Assembly (NCBI GenBank): GCA_036897485.1
Contig: JAYMTF010001372.1
Location: 1 to 23,811 of the forward strand
Source: Pelargonium nanum
Taxonomy: Eukaryota; Streptophyta; Magnoliopsida; Geraniales; Geraniaceae
Reading direction: 5' to 3'
DNA length: 23,811 nucleotides
Part shown: positions 1 to 11,011 of the stretch, in pieces
Layout of the letters: each line of letters starts with the position of its first letter
How positions within the stretch are numbered: the first letter of the stretch is position 1
Notes under the pieces: model-generated
Databases searched by the model: none
What the model saw: the letters and a program-made list of their open reading frames with translations, nothing else
Told to the model about the DNA's origin: nothing
Program-made: the position numbers and the translations under genes

Positions 1-60
1 GCCGGTCTGATTTGGACAGCCCTAATCTCAGCACGCGTTGCCAACTGAGCCACGACTCAT
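1..60 (-). mobile_element. 5' head of a tRNA-derived SINE, cut by the window edge
   Basis: Read on the minus strand, this stretch resembles the 5' half of a tRNA. Positions 52-41 give TGGCTCAGTTGG, which fits the Pol III A box (TRGYNNARNNGG), followed by a GC-rich arm. The B box and 3' tail would lie left of base 1 and cannot be seen. It could also be a tRNA gene fragment. The 5' end near 58-60 is a guess based on where the tRNA likeness stops. Confidence 0.42.
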
Positions 61-303
61 TAGTATCAATCATATATTCTGCCTTTGACAGGAACTTTGT
101 ATACCAACCATATTAACTCTTACCGACTCATTTATAATTTTCACAAAAAAAATGAATATCTATTTTGAGACAGAGAAGAATCGATCTCGTTGCTACCATA
201 TCGTGTTTAAAAAGTTCACGAAACCTATGTGTCGCGAACTTTTCTTAGTATTTCCTTACCATGATATATGTACAGTGAGAATTATATACCATATTTTCTT
301 TTA

Positions 304-642
304 GGAAAAAAGTTCAATCTAGTCTCTGAACTATCTAAAATGTGTCGATTTAGTCCATGAATTATCAATTGAGTCAATTTAGTTCAAATGTTTTCAAAAA
401 CCGTGTCAAACCATGCTATTCCGTCAAATCCATGGATGAAATCCACCAAATAAAATATTACACGTAAGCAAGAACTAACGGATTTCGTCCATGGATTTGA
501 CGGAATGTCCTGATTTGACACGGTTTCTGAAAATATTTGGACTAAATTGACACGATTGGATAATCTTTGGACTAAACTGACTCAATTGATAGATCATGGG
601 CACGTTTTGGATAGTTCATGGACTAAATTGAACATTTTTTCC
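304..642. mobile_element. Foldback MITE with long modular inverted repeats
   Basis: The left arm (304-444) and right arm (480-642) are imperfect inverted complements around a spacer of about 35 bp, so the whole stretch can fold into one long hairpin. Each arm contains repeats of a short module of the type GTCAATTTAGTCC. The right arm has one module more than the left, which explains its extra length of about 22 bp. No coding capacity is present. Such daily-repeat-like MITEs are common in eudicot gene flanks. The superfamily is unclear and I could not fix a target-site duplication. It ends about 170 bp before the probable COG6 core promoter. Confidence 0.72.
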
Positions 643-812
643 TTTATTCTAAATAGTTGTAACTTTAGCTTAGCTAACAAGTTTCATAATTTACCTATAT
701 AGCCCAAAATAAAATATTTGAAACTTCTACCAAATTTTCTCCCATAAGTTTTCAATGATTGAACAATTACCCCAACTATTTTCAGTTTTCCGCTTCGCAC
801 CCAGATTTTACC

Positions 813-965
813 ATTATTTATATTTCAACCCCAACCAGAACCAAGAATCGGACTTCATCATACCAGCCAGGCTCGGGTTGGGCTCCATTGGTGATGAGCA
901 TGAACAGAATCAAGCAGAGGTGAGAAGTGAAAACGAAGAAGACGGTACAGAGAGATCTGAATCCG
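813..965 (+). promoter_or_regulatory. Probable core promoter and 5' leader of COG6
   Basis: TATTTATA at 815-822 is the best TATA-like motif before the COG6 start, which would place transcription start near 845-855 and leave a leader of roughly 115 nt. This is positional inference; no transcript evidence can be read from the DNA. The leader is purine-rich toward its 3' end. Confidence 0.3.
894..923 (+). promoter_or_regulatory. Upstream ORF in the COG6 leader
   Basis: An ATG at 894 opens a nine-codon reading frame ending in TGA at 921-923, 42 nt before the main ATG at 966. A second ATG lies in frame within it (900). If transcription starts upstream of 894, ribosomes would meet this uORF first, which could lower COG6 translation. 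Whether it is in the mRNA depends on the unknown transcription start. Confidence 0.35.
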
Positions 966-3900
966 ATGGGGACGGTGGGGCTGGCTCCAGGTCTGTCGAG
1001 GAAGCTGAAGAAGGTACTGGAGTCGAGGACTGACACTCCAGATCTCTTGGCTTCTCTCAATACTCTCTCCACTTTCTACACTGACAACACCTCTCATGCT
1101 CGCCGCAACCTCAGATCCACCATCGAGAAGCGTTCGCTCTCCATCAACCTCGAGTTCCTTCGAGCCTCCGATGCCGCGCAAAAGGTTTCTCTTCCTGCTC
1201 CTCCACCATCTCTGTGTGCGTGTTTTCTGTGATTTGGTAACTGAAACCTTAATTTGTTGCTTTTAGGCATTGGACCGAGTGGAGGAGGAGGTCAATTCGC
1301 TGGGCGAGTGCTGCGACAAGTAAGATCCTGTTTAGTTTTTGCTTCAAAATCTACTGTTGCTGATATTTACATTGTCAATTGAACAAATCTGCAGTTTTAA
1401 ATGCGGCAATTCAATCTGCTAAACGTTCTGGAATCATAAATAATCCAACATTTTTGTATGATATAATGCATTTCATACCTTTAGATATTGTTTAGAACTA
1501 GAAGAGAAACTGGAAATGGACTAATCTGTATTGAACGATGATTTAGGGTATAATCAAAATAAACACACTGAAGATCTAGAAGAGAAATTAGAAATTTAGA
1601 GCACAATCAAAATAGAGACGTAGAAGAACTAGAAGTAAAACTAGATTATGGATGGAACCATTCAACCAATCACAAATATGTTGCTTTGTGCTCCGAAAAA
1701 ACATTTGGAGGCCAAGAGGAATTTTGAAGTGACAATAGTGTTTCACCACCTCATGATTATCTGGATAAGATGCGGAAAAATTGTTCTAGATAGTTTGGTC
1801 ATGTAAACTCTAAAGAGGCTAGTGATCCTACGAGGAAAGACAAGAATTCAGTTGGGAGAAATCAGAAGGGGCAGGGGCAGACCTAAGTTAATGGAAAGAA
1901 GTAGTAATGAAAGACACAATAGTATTTGGCTTAACTAAAGAGATATGATTGATTGGAGAAGGGAAATACAAGCAGAAGATCCCATATAATTTTGCCAACG
2001 GATTTATTTAGTCAACCCCAACATTGTTTGGGAAATGGCTTTTGTTGTTGTTTAGCTTGAGCTACATGTTTTTCCTTGATTGATCCTGAAGAAACCCTTT
2101 GTATTTGAACACGAGGGGTGCAATATGTGAATACGAAGAACCTGCTTATACACATAATAGTTGTATTTTATCTGAACAAGGCCTGTCAATTTTGTAATTT
2201 CACTAAGCATAGAATCTCTTCCCTTTCCCCATTGTTGCATGTTCACAGGATTGCAAATGCATTGAGTAGTTGTAGTGCTAGCACTGGAGATATTATCAGT
2301 ACCACGGAGAGGCTTAAACAGGAACTTGAAATCACTACACAAAGGCAAGAGATAGTATCATGCTTCCTTCGTGATTACCAGCTATCTAATGACGAGGTTC
2401 AGTTTTAATCCATAGCTATGCCACTCTCCTTTAGTCTATGCTGTTGTAGCTCTATTTATGTCCATATCTTGTGCTTCCCTCTTTGTAGATAAATGCTCTG
2501 AAGGATGAAGACCTGAATGAAAACTTCTTTAAGGCACTTTCCCATGTTCAAGAAATTCATGCCAATTGCAAAATACTGTTAAGGACACATCACCAGGTAA
2601 ATTCTCTCCCTTTCTAATGTGCTCACTGCTCAATCACACAAAGTTTTAGGTAGATTTTTTCATCTTGTTGCACGAGGTACATTATCATATAATGAGTTAA
2701 CGACAGCCCTTCTGATCCCAAAATACTTTCAGTTTGGCAAAGAGGACTTGTATTGTCTTTTGGTGAATGTGGCATCAATGTCCCATAATTAAACTAAACA
2801 GCGTGCTATTTTTCTCAAACATTTGAATTTTTGATGTATTGTGACGTGTGTGCTGTCAAGCTCTGTAAGAATAAGATCCATAAAATATGAAAGCGTATGA
2901 GCCCTATAACATAAGGCGTTCATTAAATACATAATACTATAATAGTACCAACTATATGTAACATCAATCATAAATTTCCATGGAAAAATAACAAATTGGT
3001 TTTCAGTTTTTGTTTGAACCCTTTGGTTTAATGTTTTATTTTTACCAACACTTTATATATCAACCCTCTGTATCTGTAAAAAAACACTGTTGACGCGTTT
3101 TTCACATTCGCAGCAAGTGTTGGACGCTCTATCATATCCGAGTGTCAGTGCTTCGTAGCGTATACTTGTCTGTGCATGCTATTTATGTGTTTGAGAGAGA
3201 TTTCATTGTTCCTGATGCTTTAGAATGCCAAGCATCTATTATCTCCAATCTGTCATTCAGGATTCCATGTTATCAAAACATATTTTTATTTGGTAGTTTG
3301 GAATACAATTTCTGTCATTGTCATCTTGTGTTGTTCAATTTCCTTTTCTTTTCTCCTTTTTTCTCCTTAAGTTGCTGGTGTTTGATTTATAGACCTGTGT
3401 CAATGCAATACACTCCTTATTATAGCTGTACCATTTTCAGTTTAGGACTTTTATCCTTATGTTGCTTCTAAATTACCGAAGTGCTTCTGGTGTTTAGTTT
3501 GTTCTTTTCTATGCTTGTCCAGGAGATTGCTTTTACTTTTATTTTCATTTTCTATGAACTCAAAATATATTGATGGCTACTATTAACTGAGAGCTCCTTC
3601 ACAGCGTGCAGGTTTGGAACTGATGGATATGATGGCTGTGTACCAAGAAGGAGCCTATGAGCGCTTGTGCAGGTGAAGCTGCTTTACTATGAAAAGAGGC
3701 ATTTAAATTACTCGTGCATGAATTCTCATCCCTATTGATACATCAGCGTATTGTTTATGCATCATGCAAATCTGCAAGATAAAACATAAGTTAATTGTTT
3801 AGCTGTCACGCATCTTTGGCCGTTAACTGACATGCCTTTACTATTGTGGTCTGTTTGTTATCATTTTTCGTACTGTCTGTTTGAACTTCTTTGGACGGAC

Positions 3901-5173
3901 TTTTTTAGAGGAGCACTCTTTCCCAGCTGCTTTCTTTTACTTTTTAAGTTGGCTTTATCTTACCTGTCTAGAGATAATTCATTTACTTTTAAAGCATCTA
4001 TTATAGAAGTACCTTCAATGTGGCTCAATAGAGTTTTGGTTGCTGATTGAAGAGCCCCCTGTACCCTCCTCTCCCATGTTGGTTGGCGTTAATAGAGTTC
4101 CTGAAAGTTGGCAATAAGACTTGTTGACTTTGTAATTTGTATTTCTTTCCTTCACAGAGGACGTTGAAATCTTTGTTGATATCAAAGCAGTTGTTATTGG
4201 CAACATACGACTTATGGCATCATACAAAGTAATTTTGCACAATGACACGCGTAATGATTTTTCAGAAATTCTTAGACGGGAATCTCTCTCTCTCTCTGGT
4301 GTTACTGTGGATATAACTTTGTGCAGTTGTGTGATGTTTGGATGGCTTATGTGGTATGTGGTTCTTATTTTTTTCTCAGGTGGGTTCAGGCAGAATGTAG
4401 GAAATTAGGTGACACTGATCACCCTGAAGTCAGTGAACTTCTGAAGACAGCAGTTCGATGTCTCAGGGAAAGACCTGTTCTTTTCAAGTATTGTGCTGAA
4501 GAGGTGATTCTGTTGGAATAAGTTTATTTTATAAGAGCAAATTGTTCATGCTTAAGAATAAAAAGTCTTAATTGTGTGGCTATCCTAGTTGTTTTTATGA
4601 TTGCTTGTCAGGAAGCATTAATTCACTTGTCAAACAGGTGGCAAATATGAGGCATAATGCATTGTTTAGGAGGTTTATAAGTGCTCTCACACGTGGAGGC
4701 CCTGGTGGACTTCCTAGACCTATTGAAGTGCATGCTCATGATCCCTTACGATACGTAGGAGACATGCTTGGCTGGCTTCATCAGGTGCGATTCAAAGGGC
4801 TTTTTGTTTGGGTTCTAGTTACAAGAAATTCTGATTTCATGATTGCATTATTAGATAAATCCTTACCATGTGCTAATTATGTATGACTCTTCTCTATGCA
4901 GGCATTGGCATCTGAACGAGAACTTGTACTCGTGTTGCTCGACCCAGATGCAGTGGTAGATAATGGACCAACTGCAAATCGATTCGCTGTGAGCTCAGAG
5001 AGTGACACTGGAAAGACCGATTCTGATTCTATGTTTGTTTTGGATAGAATTTTTGAAGGAGTTTGCAGACCATTCAAAGTCAGAGTTGAGCAAGTCTTGC
5101 AGTCTCAACCTAGCATTATAATTTCATATAAACTCAGTAATACCCTTGAGTTTTACAGCTACACTGTGAGTTG

Positions 5174-5204
<31 letters not shown>

Positions 5205-7115
5205 CTGTTTAATTTCTTAATCCCAATATAACTATTTGCTAATTTGTAGATTTCAGATTTACTTGGCGGAGAAGCAGCTCTCTGTCAAACACTATGGGCA
5301 CTCAAAGATGCAGCTCAGAAAACTTTTTTTGACATTCTGAAAAGTCGAGGGGAGAAGCTCTTACGATATCCTCCCCTTGTGGCTGTTGATCTTTCCCCTC
5401 CAGCAGCAGTAAGGGAAGGGGTATCTTTGCTGCTTGAAATCATTGAGACCCATAACAGCACGATGGTTCCTGCTTCTGGAATTAAGGGTGCATTTGATCC
5501 TGTGATATCTGCTTTGCTTGATCCCATCATTCAGGTGAGTTTTGTTCTTGGAAGTTGAAAACACATTGTACTGGGTGAATTTCTCGTGGTCCTGCTAATT
5601 ATTGCTATTGCTACTTACCGAATAAGAATATAAGATTGTAGACTAAGAGTTCCATGTTGGAATCCTTAATCTTTTGAGTCAAACTTGAAATCTACATGTG
5701 TGTTCATGTTGCTACTTTCCAATCATTCCAGATGTGTGAGAAAGCAGCAGAGGCACACAAGTCCAAGATAGTTGGTCATTCATCAAGAAGAAATAGAATG
5801 AGTTCTGAGTCAAGCCAGAACAGTAAATCACCAGTTGATGCCATTTTGTCAAATACGAGCTCTGCTCCTTCATCTCAGGTTTACACAACCCTTCATTTCT
5901 TGTGTTTATCATTGAAACCCTGTCGAATTTCAAATCCTTGCGTTCTTATCCTAGGATGGTAATTAGTTTTATATGGTTTGCGGTTCTTGATTGATATGTT
6001 ATGTGCTCATATTAAAGAGATGTATATGCTGATAGCAAGTGTCAACAACATGGAAAGCTTTGAATTCTCATGACCCATAAAGCGATCCTATAATATTCTG
6101 TTCCCAGTTATGACCCAGAATCTTTGAAATTTTTTGCACGTCATGACACAACTTGTAAAAATTGGCATGTGTCATTGACCTTTAAATACACATGCACATC
6201 ATCTTCACGATTGCTTTGATGAACATACATTCATTGTTATAGCTATATAACCATGTCTGCATTATTGGGAGTTTTTGTCTCTAATTTCCAGCTTGGTGTC
6301 AAAATGTGAATGCATCCATGTAAATCTTTGTTCTCGGTTTATTTGTACTGCTTTTTCTATCAATATGCAGATTGATTCCTTGCACCATTTTACAATTTTG
6401 GTCTTACGGTTAAGATCAAATAAGGATAAAAATAGTTAGATATTCTGAATACTTAGCTTGCTTGTTTGCAGTGTATATGAACCTAAACTAACGCAATAAG
6501 CATTACGGCTATAATATTATGAGTTGTTGGATGTTGTTTGTTGCAACTCGATTCTTTCAATGTCTCACTTGATGATTTGGCTAAATTGTGCAGAACACTG
6601 AAATGCCTCCCAAGATTTTCCTCATCAATTGCTTGTGTGCAATTCAGCAACCATTATTCGGGCACGAGGTAGCGGAAGAATATGTTAAAAAACTCGGTTC
6701 AATGATAAATAATCACGTTCACCTTCTTGTGGAGAAGGAAGTTGATGCTATTTTAAGAAGATGCGGGTTGTCAAATAAAATGCAACACTTCCGTAGTTCT
6801 CTCTATGGAGAGGCCACGGAAGCAACATCCAGAGCCCCATTGGCAGAGATAGAGGAGACGAGTCCAGCTTCTCTTTCCGAGTGTTTAAAATCTTTCTTTG
6901 GGCTTATTTTGGGAAGCGAGACTTCGCTGCCTGAGTTTGAGCAGATGCAGGTTCCGAAATTGCGCGCCGAAGCCTCAATCCAGCTAGCTAAGCTGCTAGC
7001 AGAAGCATACGAGCTTATATACCAGGCGATCATGGATCCTAAGAATCGTTATCCGGATCCCAAGTCACTGGCGAGGCACCCACCAGACCAAATAAGGACC
7101 ATTTTAGGAATATGA
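966..7115 (+). CDS. COG6: COG6, conserved oligomeric Golgi complex subunit 6 (11 exons)
   Basis: This subunit of the eight-part COG tethering complex captures retrograde vesicles at the Golgi and keeps glycosylation enzymes in place. It is a peripheral protein of the cytosolic Golgi face. Exons: 966-1184, 1267-1319, 2249-2396, 2489-2596, 3605-3672, 4380-4503, 4638-4784, 4902-5165, 5250-5534, 5732-5878, 6594-7115. All junctions are GT-AG and keep frame, giving 694 residues plus TGA; Arabidopsis COG6 is about 680. From memory of that orthologue, landmarks match in order: the start [18 protein letters not shown], then [79 protein letters not shown] and the end [21 protein letters not shown]-stop minus one residue. 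The ATG at 966 was chosen because the orthologue begins there. The Ser-rich segment in exon 10 (after the [12 protein letters not shown] stretch) is the least conserved part. No signal peptide or membrane span is expected. Introns 2, 4, 5 and 10 are long (about 0.7-1.0 kb). The gene looks whole. Confidence 0.97.
1740..2056 (+). mobile_element. 3' end of an RTE-type LINE inside COG6 intron 2
   Basis: The plus strand encodes a decayed C-terminal end of a plant RTE-like non-LTR retrotransposon. Bases 1867-1887 read RGRGRPK, the hallmark basic motif there, followed by remnants of the usual W-RREI-DP stretch near 1950-1985. The element ends in a TTG/GTT-rich simple tail (2040-2055), typical of RTE elements rather than poly(A). 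It is heavily 5'-truncated and contains in-frame stops. It lies in the sense direction of COG6 and within intron 2, so it should be spliced out. The 5' boundary is uncertain by several tens of bases. Confidence 0.68.
5177..5204 (+). repeat. (TC)14 microsatellite in COG6 intron 8
   Basis: Fourteen uninterrupted TC units begin 11 bp after the intron 8 donor (GTGAGT at 5166). The intron is only 84 bp, so the repeat makes up a third of it and provides a long pyrimidine tract near the donor rather than near the acceptor. It is likely to vary in length between individuals. Confidence 0.95.
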
Positions 7116-8626
7116 GTTAGAGAAGATGTTACAGATGAAACAAATGTTTTCTGGAGGTTCCAATTGTTTGTATTTGTTGGTTAGTAAAAAAAAAGAAGAG
7201 AATTATTTGATTTATACAAACAATTAGACTTAAAATTGGTTTCTTTATCATTTGTGGAATTGCTGCATGCAAGAAGGGTTGTGGTTATCTTGGTTGTGGA
7301 TAATGAATTTGTCATTGAAAATGTTAGTTTCTGTTGAAATTATGCAAATTCCATGCTCCAATGTTTATGCTTAGTATGTGAGGGGTATAGGGTGCGGGTT
7401 TTGGATTGGATTTTGGGTTTTACATCTCTTTTTTAGTCTCGTATTTGTTATCTCTACAAATATGGCTATTACTTGCTATTGTGATTTGGAGCTGTTAATT
7501 CGAGTTTTGACTTTTAAAATGTGCAGGTTTGTCATACTCAAAATAGACTGGATTGGGATAAATTTTTCGGATGTCCAAGGATTTGGATCAAGCTCTAAAT
7601 CCATTTGTTCTGTTTCCTTGCTATGAGTCATGAGACATTTTAAAAATGCCTTAAAAAGTAATGTTAGATACTTTAACTTTACAAAAGGAAAGGAAAAGAG
7701 GAATGTATTTTATATTCCAATGATTCCTCAAATCTACCTACCAAGTGATAAAGAAAGGAAAAGAAGCTTCTTTGATACATACGTAGGTTGCAGTTGCATG
7801 ATGGCTCATCTTAGCCTATCAAATTTAATTTGTATATATCATTTATCAACTTACACACTATGTCAATATAAATTATAAACCAAATTTATTACTAGCAAAC
7901 TCAAAATGTGTCATTCAAGCTTTTCGTAAAAGAAATTTAATCATTGAGACTGAGACGTATTGTTCTGTCAGGTTCGAGTCTCGATTGTTACATTTACCGA
8001 TAAAAAAATATGTTTTATTGTGATTTTACTGAATCAAAATACATCAAGTATATCCCCCCTTCTCTCCTCTCTAAAAATTCTAGCCGCGGTCTCTTGTTCT
8101 TCGTCCAGATTTTTTTTTTGACCCATCGTCGGTCTTTTTTGATCGGCGGTGGTTCAATCCTGTTTCTACTTGCATCATATGTTGAATAAACACATACTTA
8201 GCACATTCAACTTGGTTAAGTTTGCTCTTTCGTTTGATTCATCGTCACTACTAGCTCCTTGTTTCGATCCGCTCGCACACGCACTGTTATCATCTCCATC
8301 TTCACTATAAGCTAGTTGTGAAAATATGGTTACTACATGTAGATGCACTCTTTTCATGTTTTTCTGTATTGAATCGTATTTTAGTAGTTTGATTAGTTTT
8401 GATTTTTGTTTGTCTTTCATTATTGAAAGTTTGTCTTCCATTGTTGGAAGTTCTTCCCTTGTTAAGTATGCATGTTTTGCTTGGAAGTACTGTTGCGCGT
8501 CAGATGGCTTTGAAGAGAGCAAGAGCGAGTTTGTTTGTTCCACTATTGCAGTCTGTTCGTAATCGAGTCTGTAATTCTATATTGATCTTAATGAAGTTGA
8601 TGCTTTCTTAAAAAAACATAAGTATA
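7116..8626. other. Intergenic: COG6 3' UTR and AT-rich spacer, no supported gene
   Basis: The first 100-250 bp after the COG6 stop should be its 3' UTR; a run of A at about 7184-7193 is genomic and no clear AATAAA is visible. Open frames at 7378-7626, 7630-7878 and, on the minus strand, 8175-8543 match nothing I recognise; the last has no ATG at its start and an acidic Ser-rich end. Around 7972-7987 a GGTTCGAGTC motif followed by GATAAAAAAAT at about 7998 could be a scrap of a SINE B box plus tail. Confidence 0.5.
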
Positions 8627-8797
8627 TAATATTCTTATAAACCAGATACTCTGCACATAATATTCTCATATACCAGATACTCTGCTGCATGAACAAACAA
8701 GTTGCCGGTCAGCCGGCTTAACCTGTAAGCCAACTCCGTCAACTCCCCTCATCAACCTCATCATCATCCACCGGCTTAACCTGTAAACCAACTCCGT
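8627..8797. repeat. Two short local duplications
   Basis: ACCAGATACTCTGC occurs at 8641-8654 and again at 8672-8685, within a 31-bp near-tandem unit that also includes ATAATATTCT. Just downstream, a 27-bp unit beginning CCGGCTTAACCTGTAA occurs at 8713-8739 and 8771-8797, 58 bp apart, with one difference. Both look like small slippage or repair duplications next to the LINE remnant. Confidence 0.8.
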
Positions 8798-8846
8798 AAC
8801 ATATTTGGAAGTCACTCTCCCCTCCAAAAATTCAGTCTTTTCTTTG

Positions 8847-9352
8847 GATGACAACCCTTGATTGCCTTCCCATCGCGATTTTCCTGGAGGAGCGCGGTTT
8901 CAACTTGCCTAGCGCCCAATGCTTTTGTCGTCGCTGCACTCGGGCCTTTGAGGATTGTCTTCATCTACTCCTGGGCTGCCGGAGATCCTCCGCAGTTTGG
9001 GGTTTAGTGCTATCATGGTGGAACACCACCTTGCACTTCCAGCCTCTTGCGATGACCTGCTAGTCTAATGGGTAGAGACTGTCACATTCTCAAAAATTGA
9101 GAACTTGTCTTTCTCATTTTGTGTTAGTTGCTCTTGGCTCAAATTCGAACACCTTAGTTTGGTACATGACTCTCTGGAAATCAAATCCCTCTGTGGCTAT
9201 ATCACATGTCATATAGCTTTCAATGATGTTTGTTTCCATTCATTTGACCGGTCATCTCATGTCTTGTAATTTGTTTGTACTTTTGTTTAGTGTATGTACT
9301 TTGGCTCCTATCTTAGGAACAATTCTATAAAAGTACTTTTGCTGATAAAAAA
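8847..9352 (+). mobile_element. 3' end of an L1-type LINE (reverse transcriptase zinc-binding domain and 3' UTR)
   Basis: The open frame at 8848-9063 reads like the zf-RVT domain that closes plant L1 ORF2. It has LPSAQCFCRRC, then a family-typical run ending HLLLGC about 17 residues later, and AVWGLVLSWW, which fits the Cys-X2-Cys ... H-X4-C spacing of this domain. The 3' part (about 9265-9340) has the usual plant L1 tail features: a GTTTGTACTT-type stretch, a TTGGCTCC motif, an AAAAGTACTTTTGCTG stretch, and a poly(A) run at about 9344-9351. The element is strongly 5'-truncated, lacks the catalytic reverse transcriptase core, and is not mobile. I could not find a target-site duplication. Confidence 0.72.
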
Positions 9353-10390
9353 AAGCATTCGATGAAGCCACTCAATTTTAATGACCTGAATGCTCCCTTA
9401 GCAATCTCGCGATCGTCCGACAATTAGACTTGCCTTGCCCCTCTCGTGTTTGTCTAAGTCAGCCTTAAAACTCCGTAAATGAATAAGTAAAAAGTGCAAA
9501 ATCGGACAACAAAAAGGAAATGCAAGAATTTTGAAAGAAAGCTTGAGATGGTTTGGGCAAATGGGTCCTCCCCTATTTATACTACAAATGTAGAAAAATG
9601 GATGGGTAGAATCTCAAGTCCAATAATGCAATCAACAGTAGAGATTGAATGTCTAGACTATTTTATACTTTCTAGCAATACATAGAGAAATCTCTATATT
9701 TCTAGAATGATCCAAAACATGCTCGAATGGGAGACTCTAAGTCTCTATGAGCCTAAATGAAGTGGTGGATGGTGTTTTGGGTTTAGGTTGTGCAAGATAT
9801 GGACCTGAGCCTTATGGGTATTATCAAGGTATGATCTTAAAAGTTGCAGGATGCAACAAAATGCTCTTCTAGAACAACTAGTGGAACTAAACATTTCAAC
9901 AGAAGATAGTGGTGACGCTTCAGGTGATTGGAGATGGGGAACTATGGTTTTGGAATAAGGACAAGGAAGGGTTCTTCTCAAGGGTTTGAGATGAATTGCT
10001 TGTTATATTATATTATGTTTGCATCTTAATATGAGGGTTTTAAAGTTTAAGTCTTGTCATTGAAGATTTAAAATTTTCAACGTTAGAATCTTCAAATACT
10101 TCCTTTTCTTTTTCTTGCGTTGGAACGTCAAATTGAAGAGTAAGATGACAAAAATAGAATACATGAAAAATATAGAAGGTAAGAAAGTAGAAACAATGTT
10201 AATTAGTTTTGACGGATTTTCTTACCTATTTAAGTAATTCATTACATCGGAACAATATCAACAAACTTTAAATTATACAAAAACAAATAAAAAATTATTA
10301 AATTATAGTGAAACAAAATAAAATTTGAGTTTCTCAATAAAAATAAAAATAAAATTTGAGTCTATATGAAAACAAATTAGATACTACAAA
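9353..10390. other. Intergenic spacer, no recognised gene
   Basis: This is AT-rich DNA with short open frames (9494-9685 plus, 9745-9981 minus) that match no family I know. The part from 10020 to 10390 is very AT-rich, with runs of AAATAAAA, and resembles ordinary plant intergenic DNA. Parts of 9480-9960 have more balanced composition and may be decayed transposon sequence, but I cannot assign them. Confidence 0.4.
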
Positions 10391-10631
10391 TCGAGCTGGA
10401 AAAAGAGTATCCGACCCACCGGGTACCCGAAATCTATAGAGTCGGGTTAGGGTCTACAATTATCAACGCGAAAAAATCGGGTTGGGTTCGAGTTCAGTTA
10501 ATTATAAAAATTTGGGCCAAATATATATACCCGCAAAAAAACAATGTGTTTTATGTTGAAGACTCGACCAACCCGTCGAGTTAGGGTTCATCAACTTGAA
10601 CCCGACCCGACTCTAAATTTTGCCACCTCTA
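10391..10631. mobile_element. Non-autonomous hAT-like element (241 bp)
   Basis: The right end, read inward on the minus strand, is TAGAGGTGGCAAAA, close to the widespread plant hAT terminus TAGGGGTGGCAA. The left end TCGAGCTGGAAAA is a decayed counterpart. Flanking 8-mers ACTACAAA (10383-10390) and ACTACAGA (10632-10639) match at 7 of 8 positions, as expected for an old hAT target-site duplication. The interior is rich in CGGGT/ACCCG motifs (GGGTACCCG, TCGGGTT, AACCCGACCCGA), common in this type of element. No coding sequence is present. It lies about 150-200 bp upstream of the probable transcription start of the transporter gene. Confidence 0.65.
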
Positions 10632-10779
10632 ACTACAGAGGCTATTTTAGATCATTATCTTATAATAAAAGGAAAATGAAAAACTAAATATGGGAAGTGG
10701 AAGCAGACCAGATCAGACCAAACCAGAAACATGAAGCAGACTCTGATTTTGTTTCCTTGTTGGTGAAGAAAATTCGATA

Positions 10780-11011
10780 AAACCCATTAAACCGATCCTC
10801 TCCATTTCCTTCTCTTCCTCGTCGTCGTCGTCGTCGGCTACAGCAAAATTAGCAATGTCTAAGCACGAGTGAGTCACCGACCAACGCCATTGCCATTGAC
10901 ATTGACATCACAACCAATAATTGTATTGTATTGTATTATATATTATATATGATTGCTTCTCTGGCGGTCTTGCCCTGGCAGAGGGACAGACCCAACAACA
11001 AGAAGCGAGAC
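10780..11011 (+). promoter_or_regulatory. 5' leader of the WAT1-related gene, with (TCG)6 and a possible leader intron
   Basis: A pyrimidine-rich stretch with (TCG)6 at 10819-10836 is typical of plant leaders. An ATG at 10855 opens a five-codon uORF ending in TGA at 10870. At 10869 a perfect donor GTGAGT appears; the following DNA turns AT-rich and ends in CCTGGCAG at 10981, so 10869-10981 could be a 113-bp leader intron. If not spliced, an ATG at 10949 is in frame with the main ATG at 11012 and would add 21 residues. Splicing would remove that ATG. I infer the intron from motifs and composition only. Confidence 0.45.

Noticed and set aside
755-1033. Plus-strand open frame over the COG6 leader and exon 1
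   Set aside because: It is a shadow of COG6 in another frame with low-complexity acidic sequence and no family match.
8175-8543. Minus-strand open frame of 122 codons
   Set aside because: It begins at GTG, has no recognised domain and sits in repeat-rich spacer; too weak to call a gene.
10949-11011. In-frame ATG upstream of the transporter start as the true start
   Set aside because: Related proteins start close to the conserved WKAHAAM segment, and the region looks like an intron or leader; kept only as an alternative in the findings.
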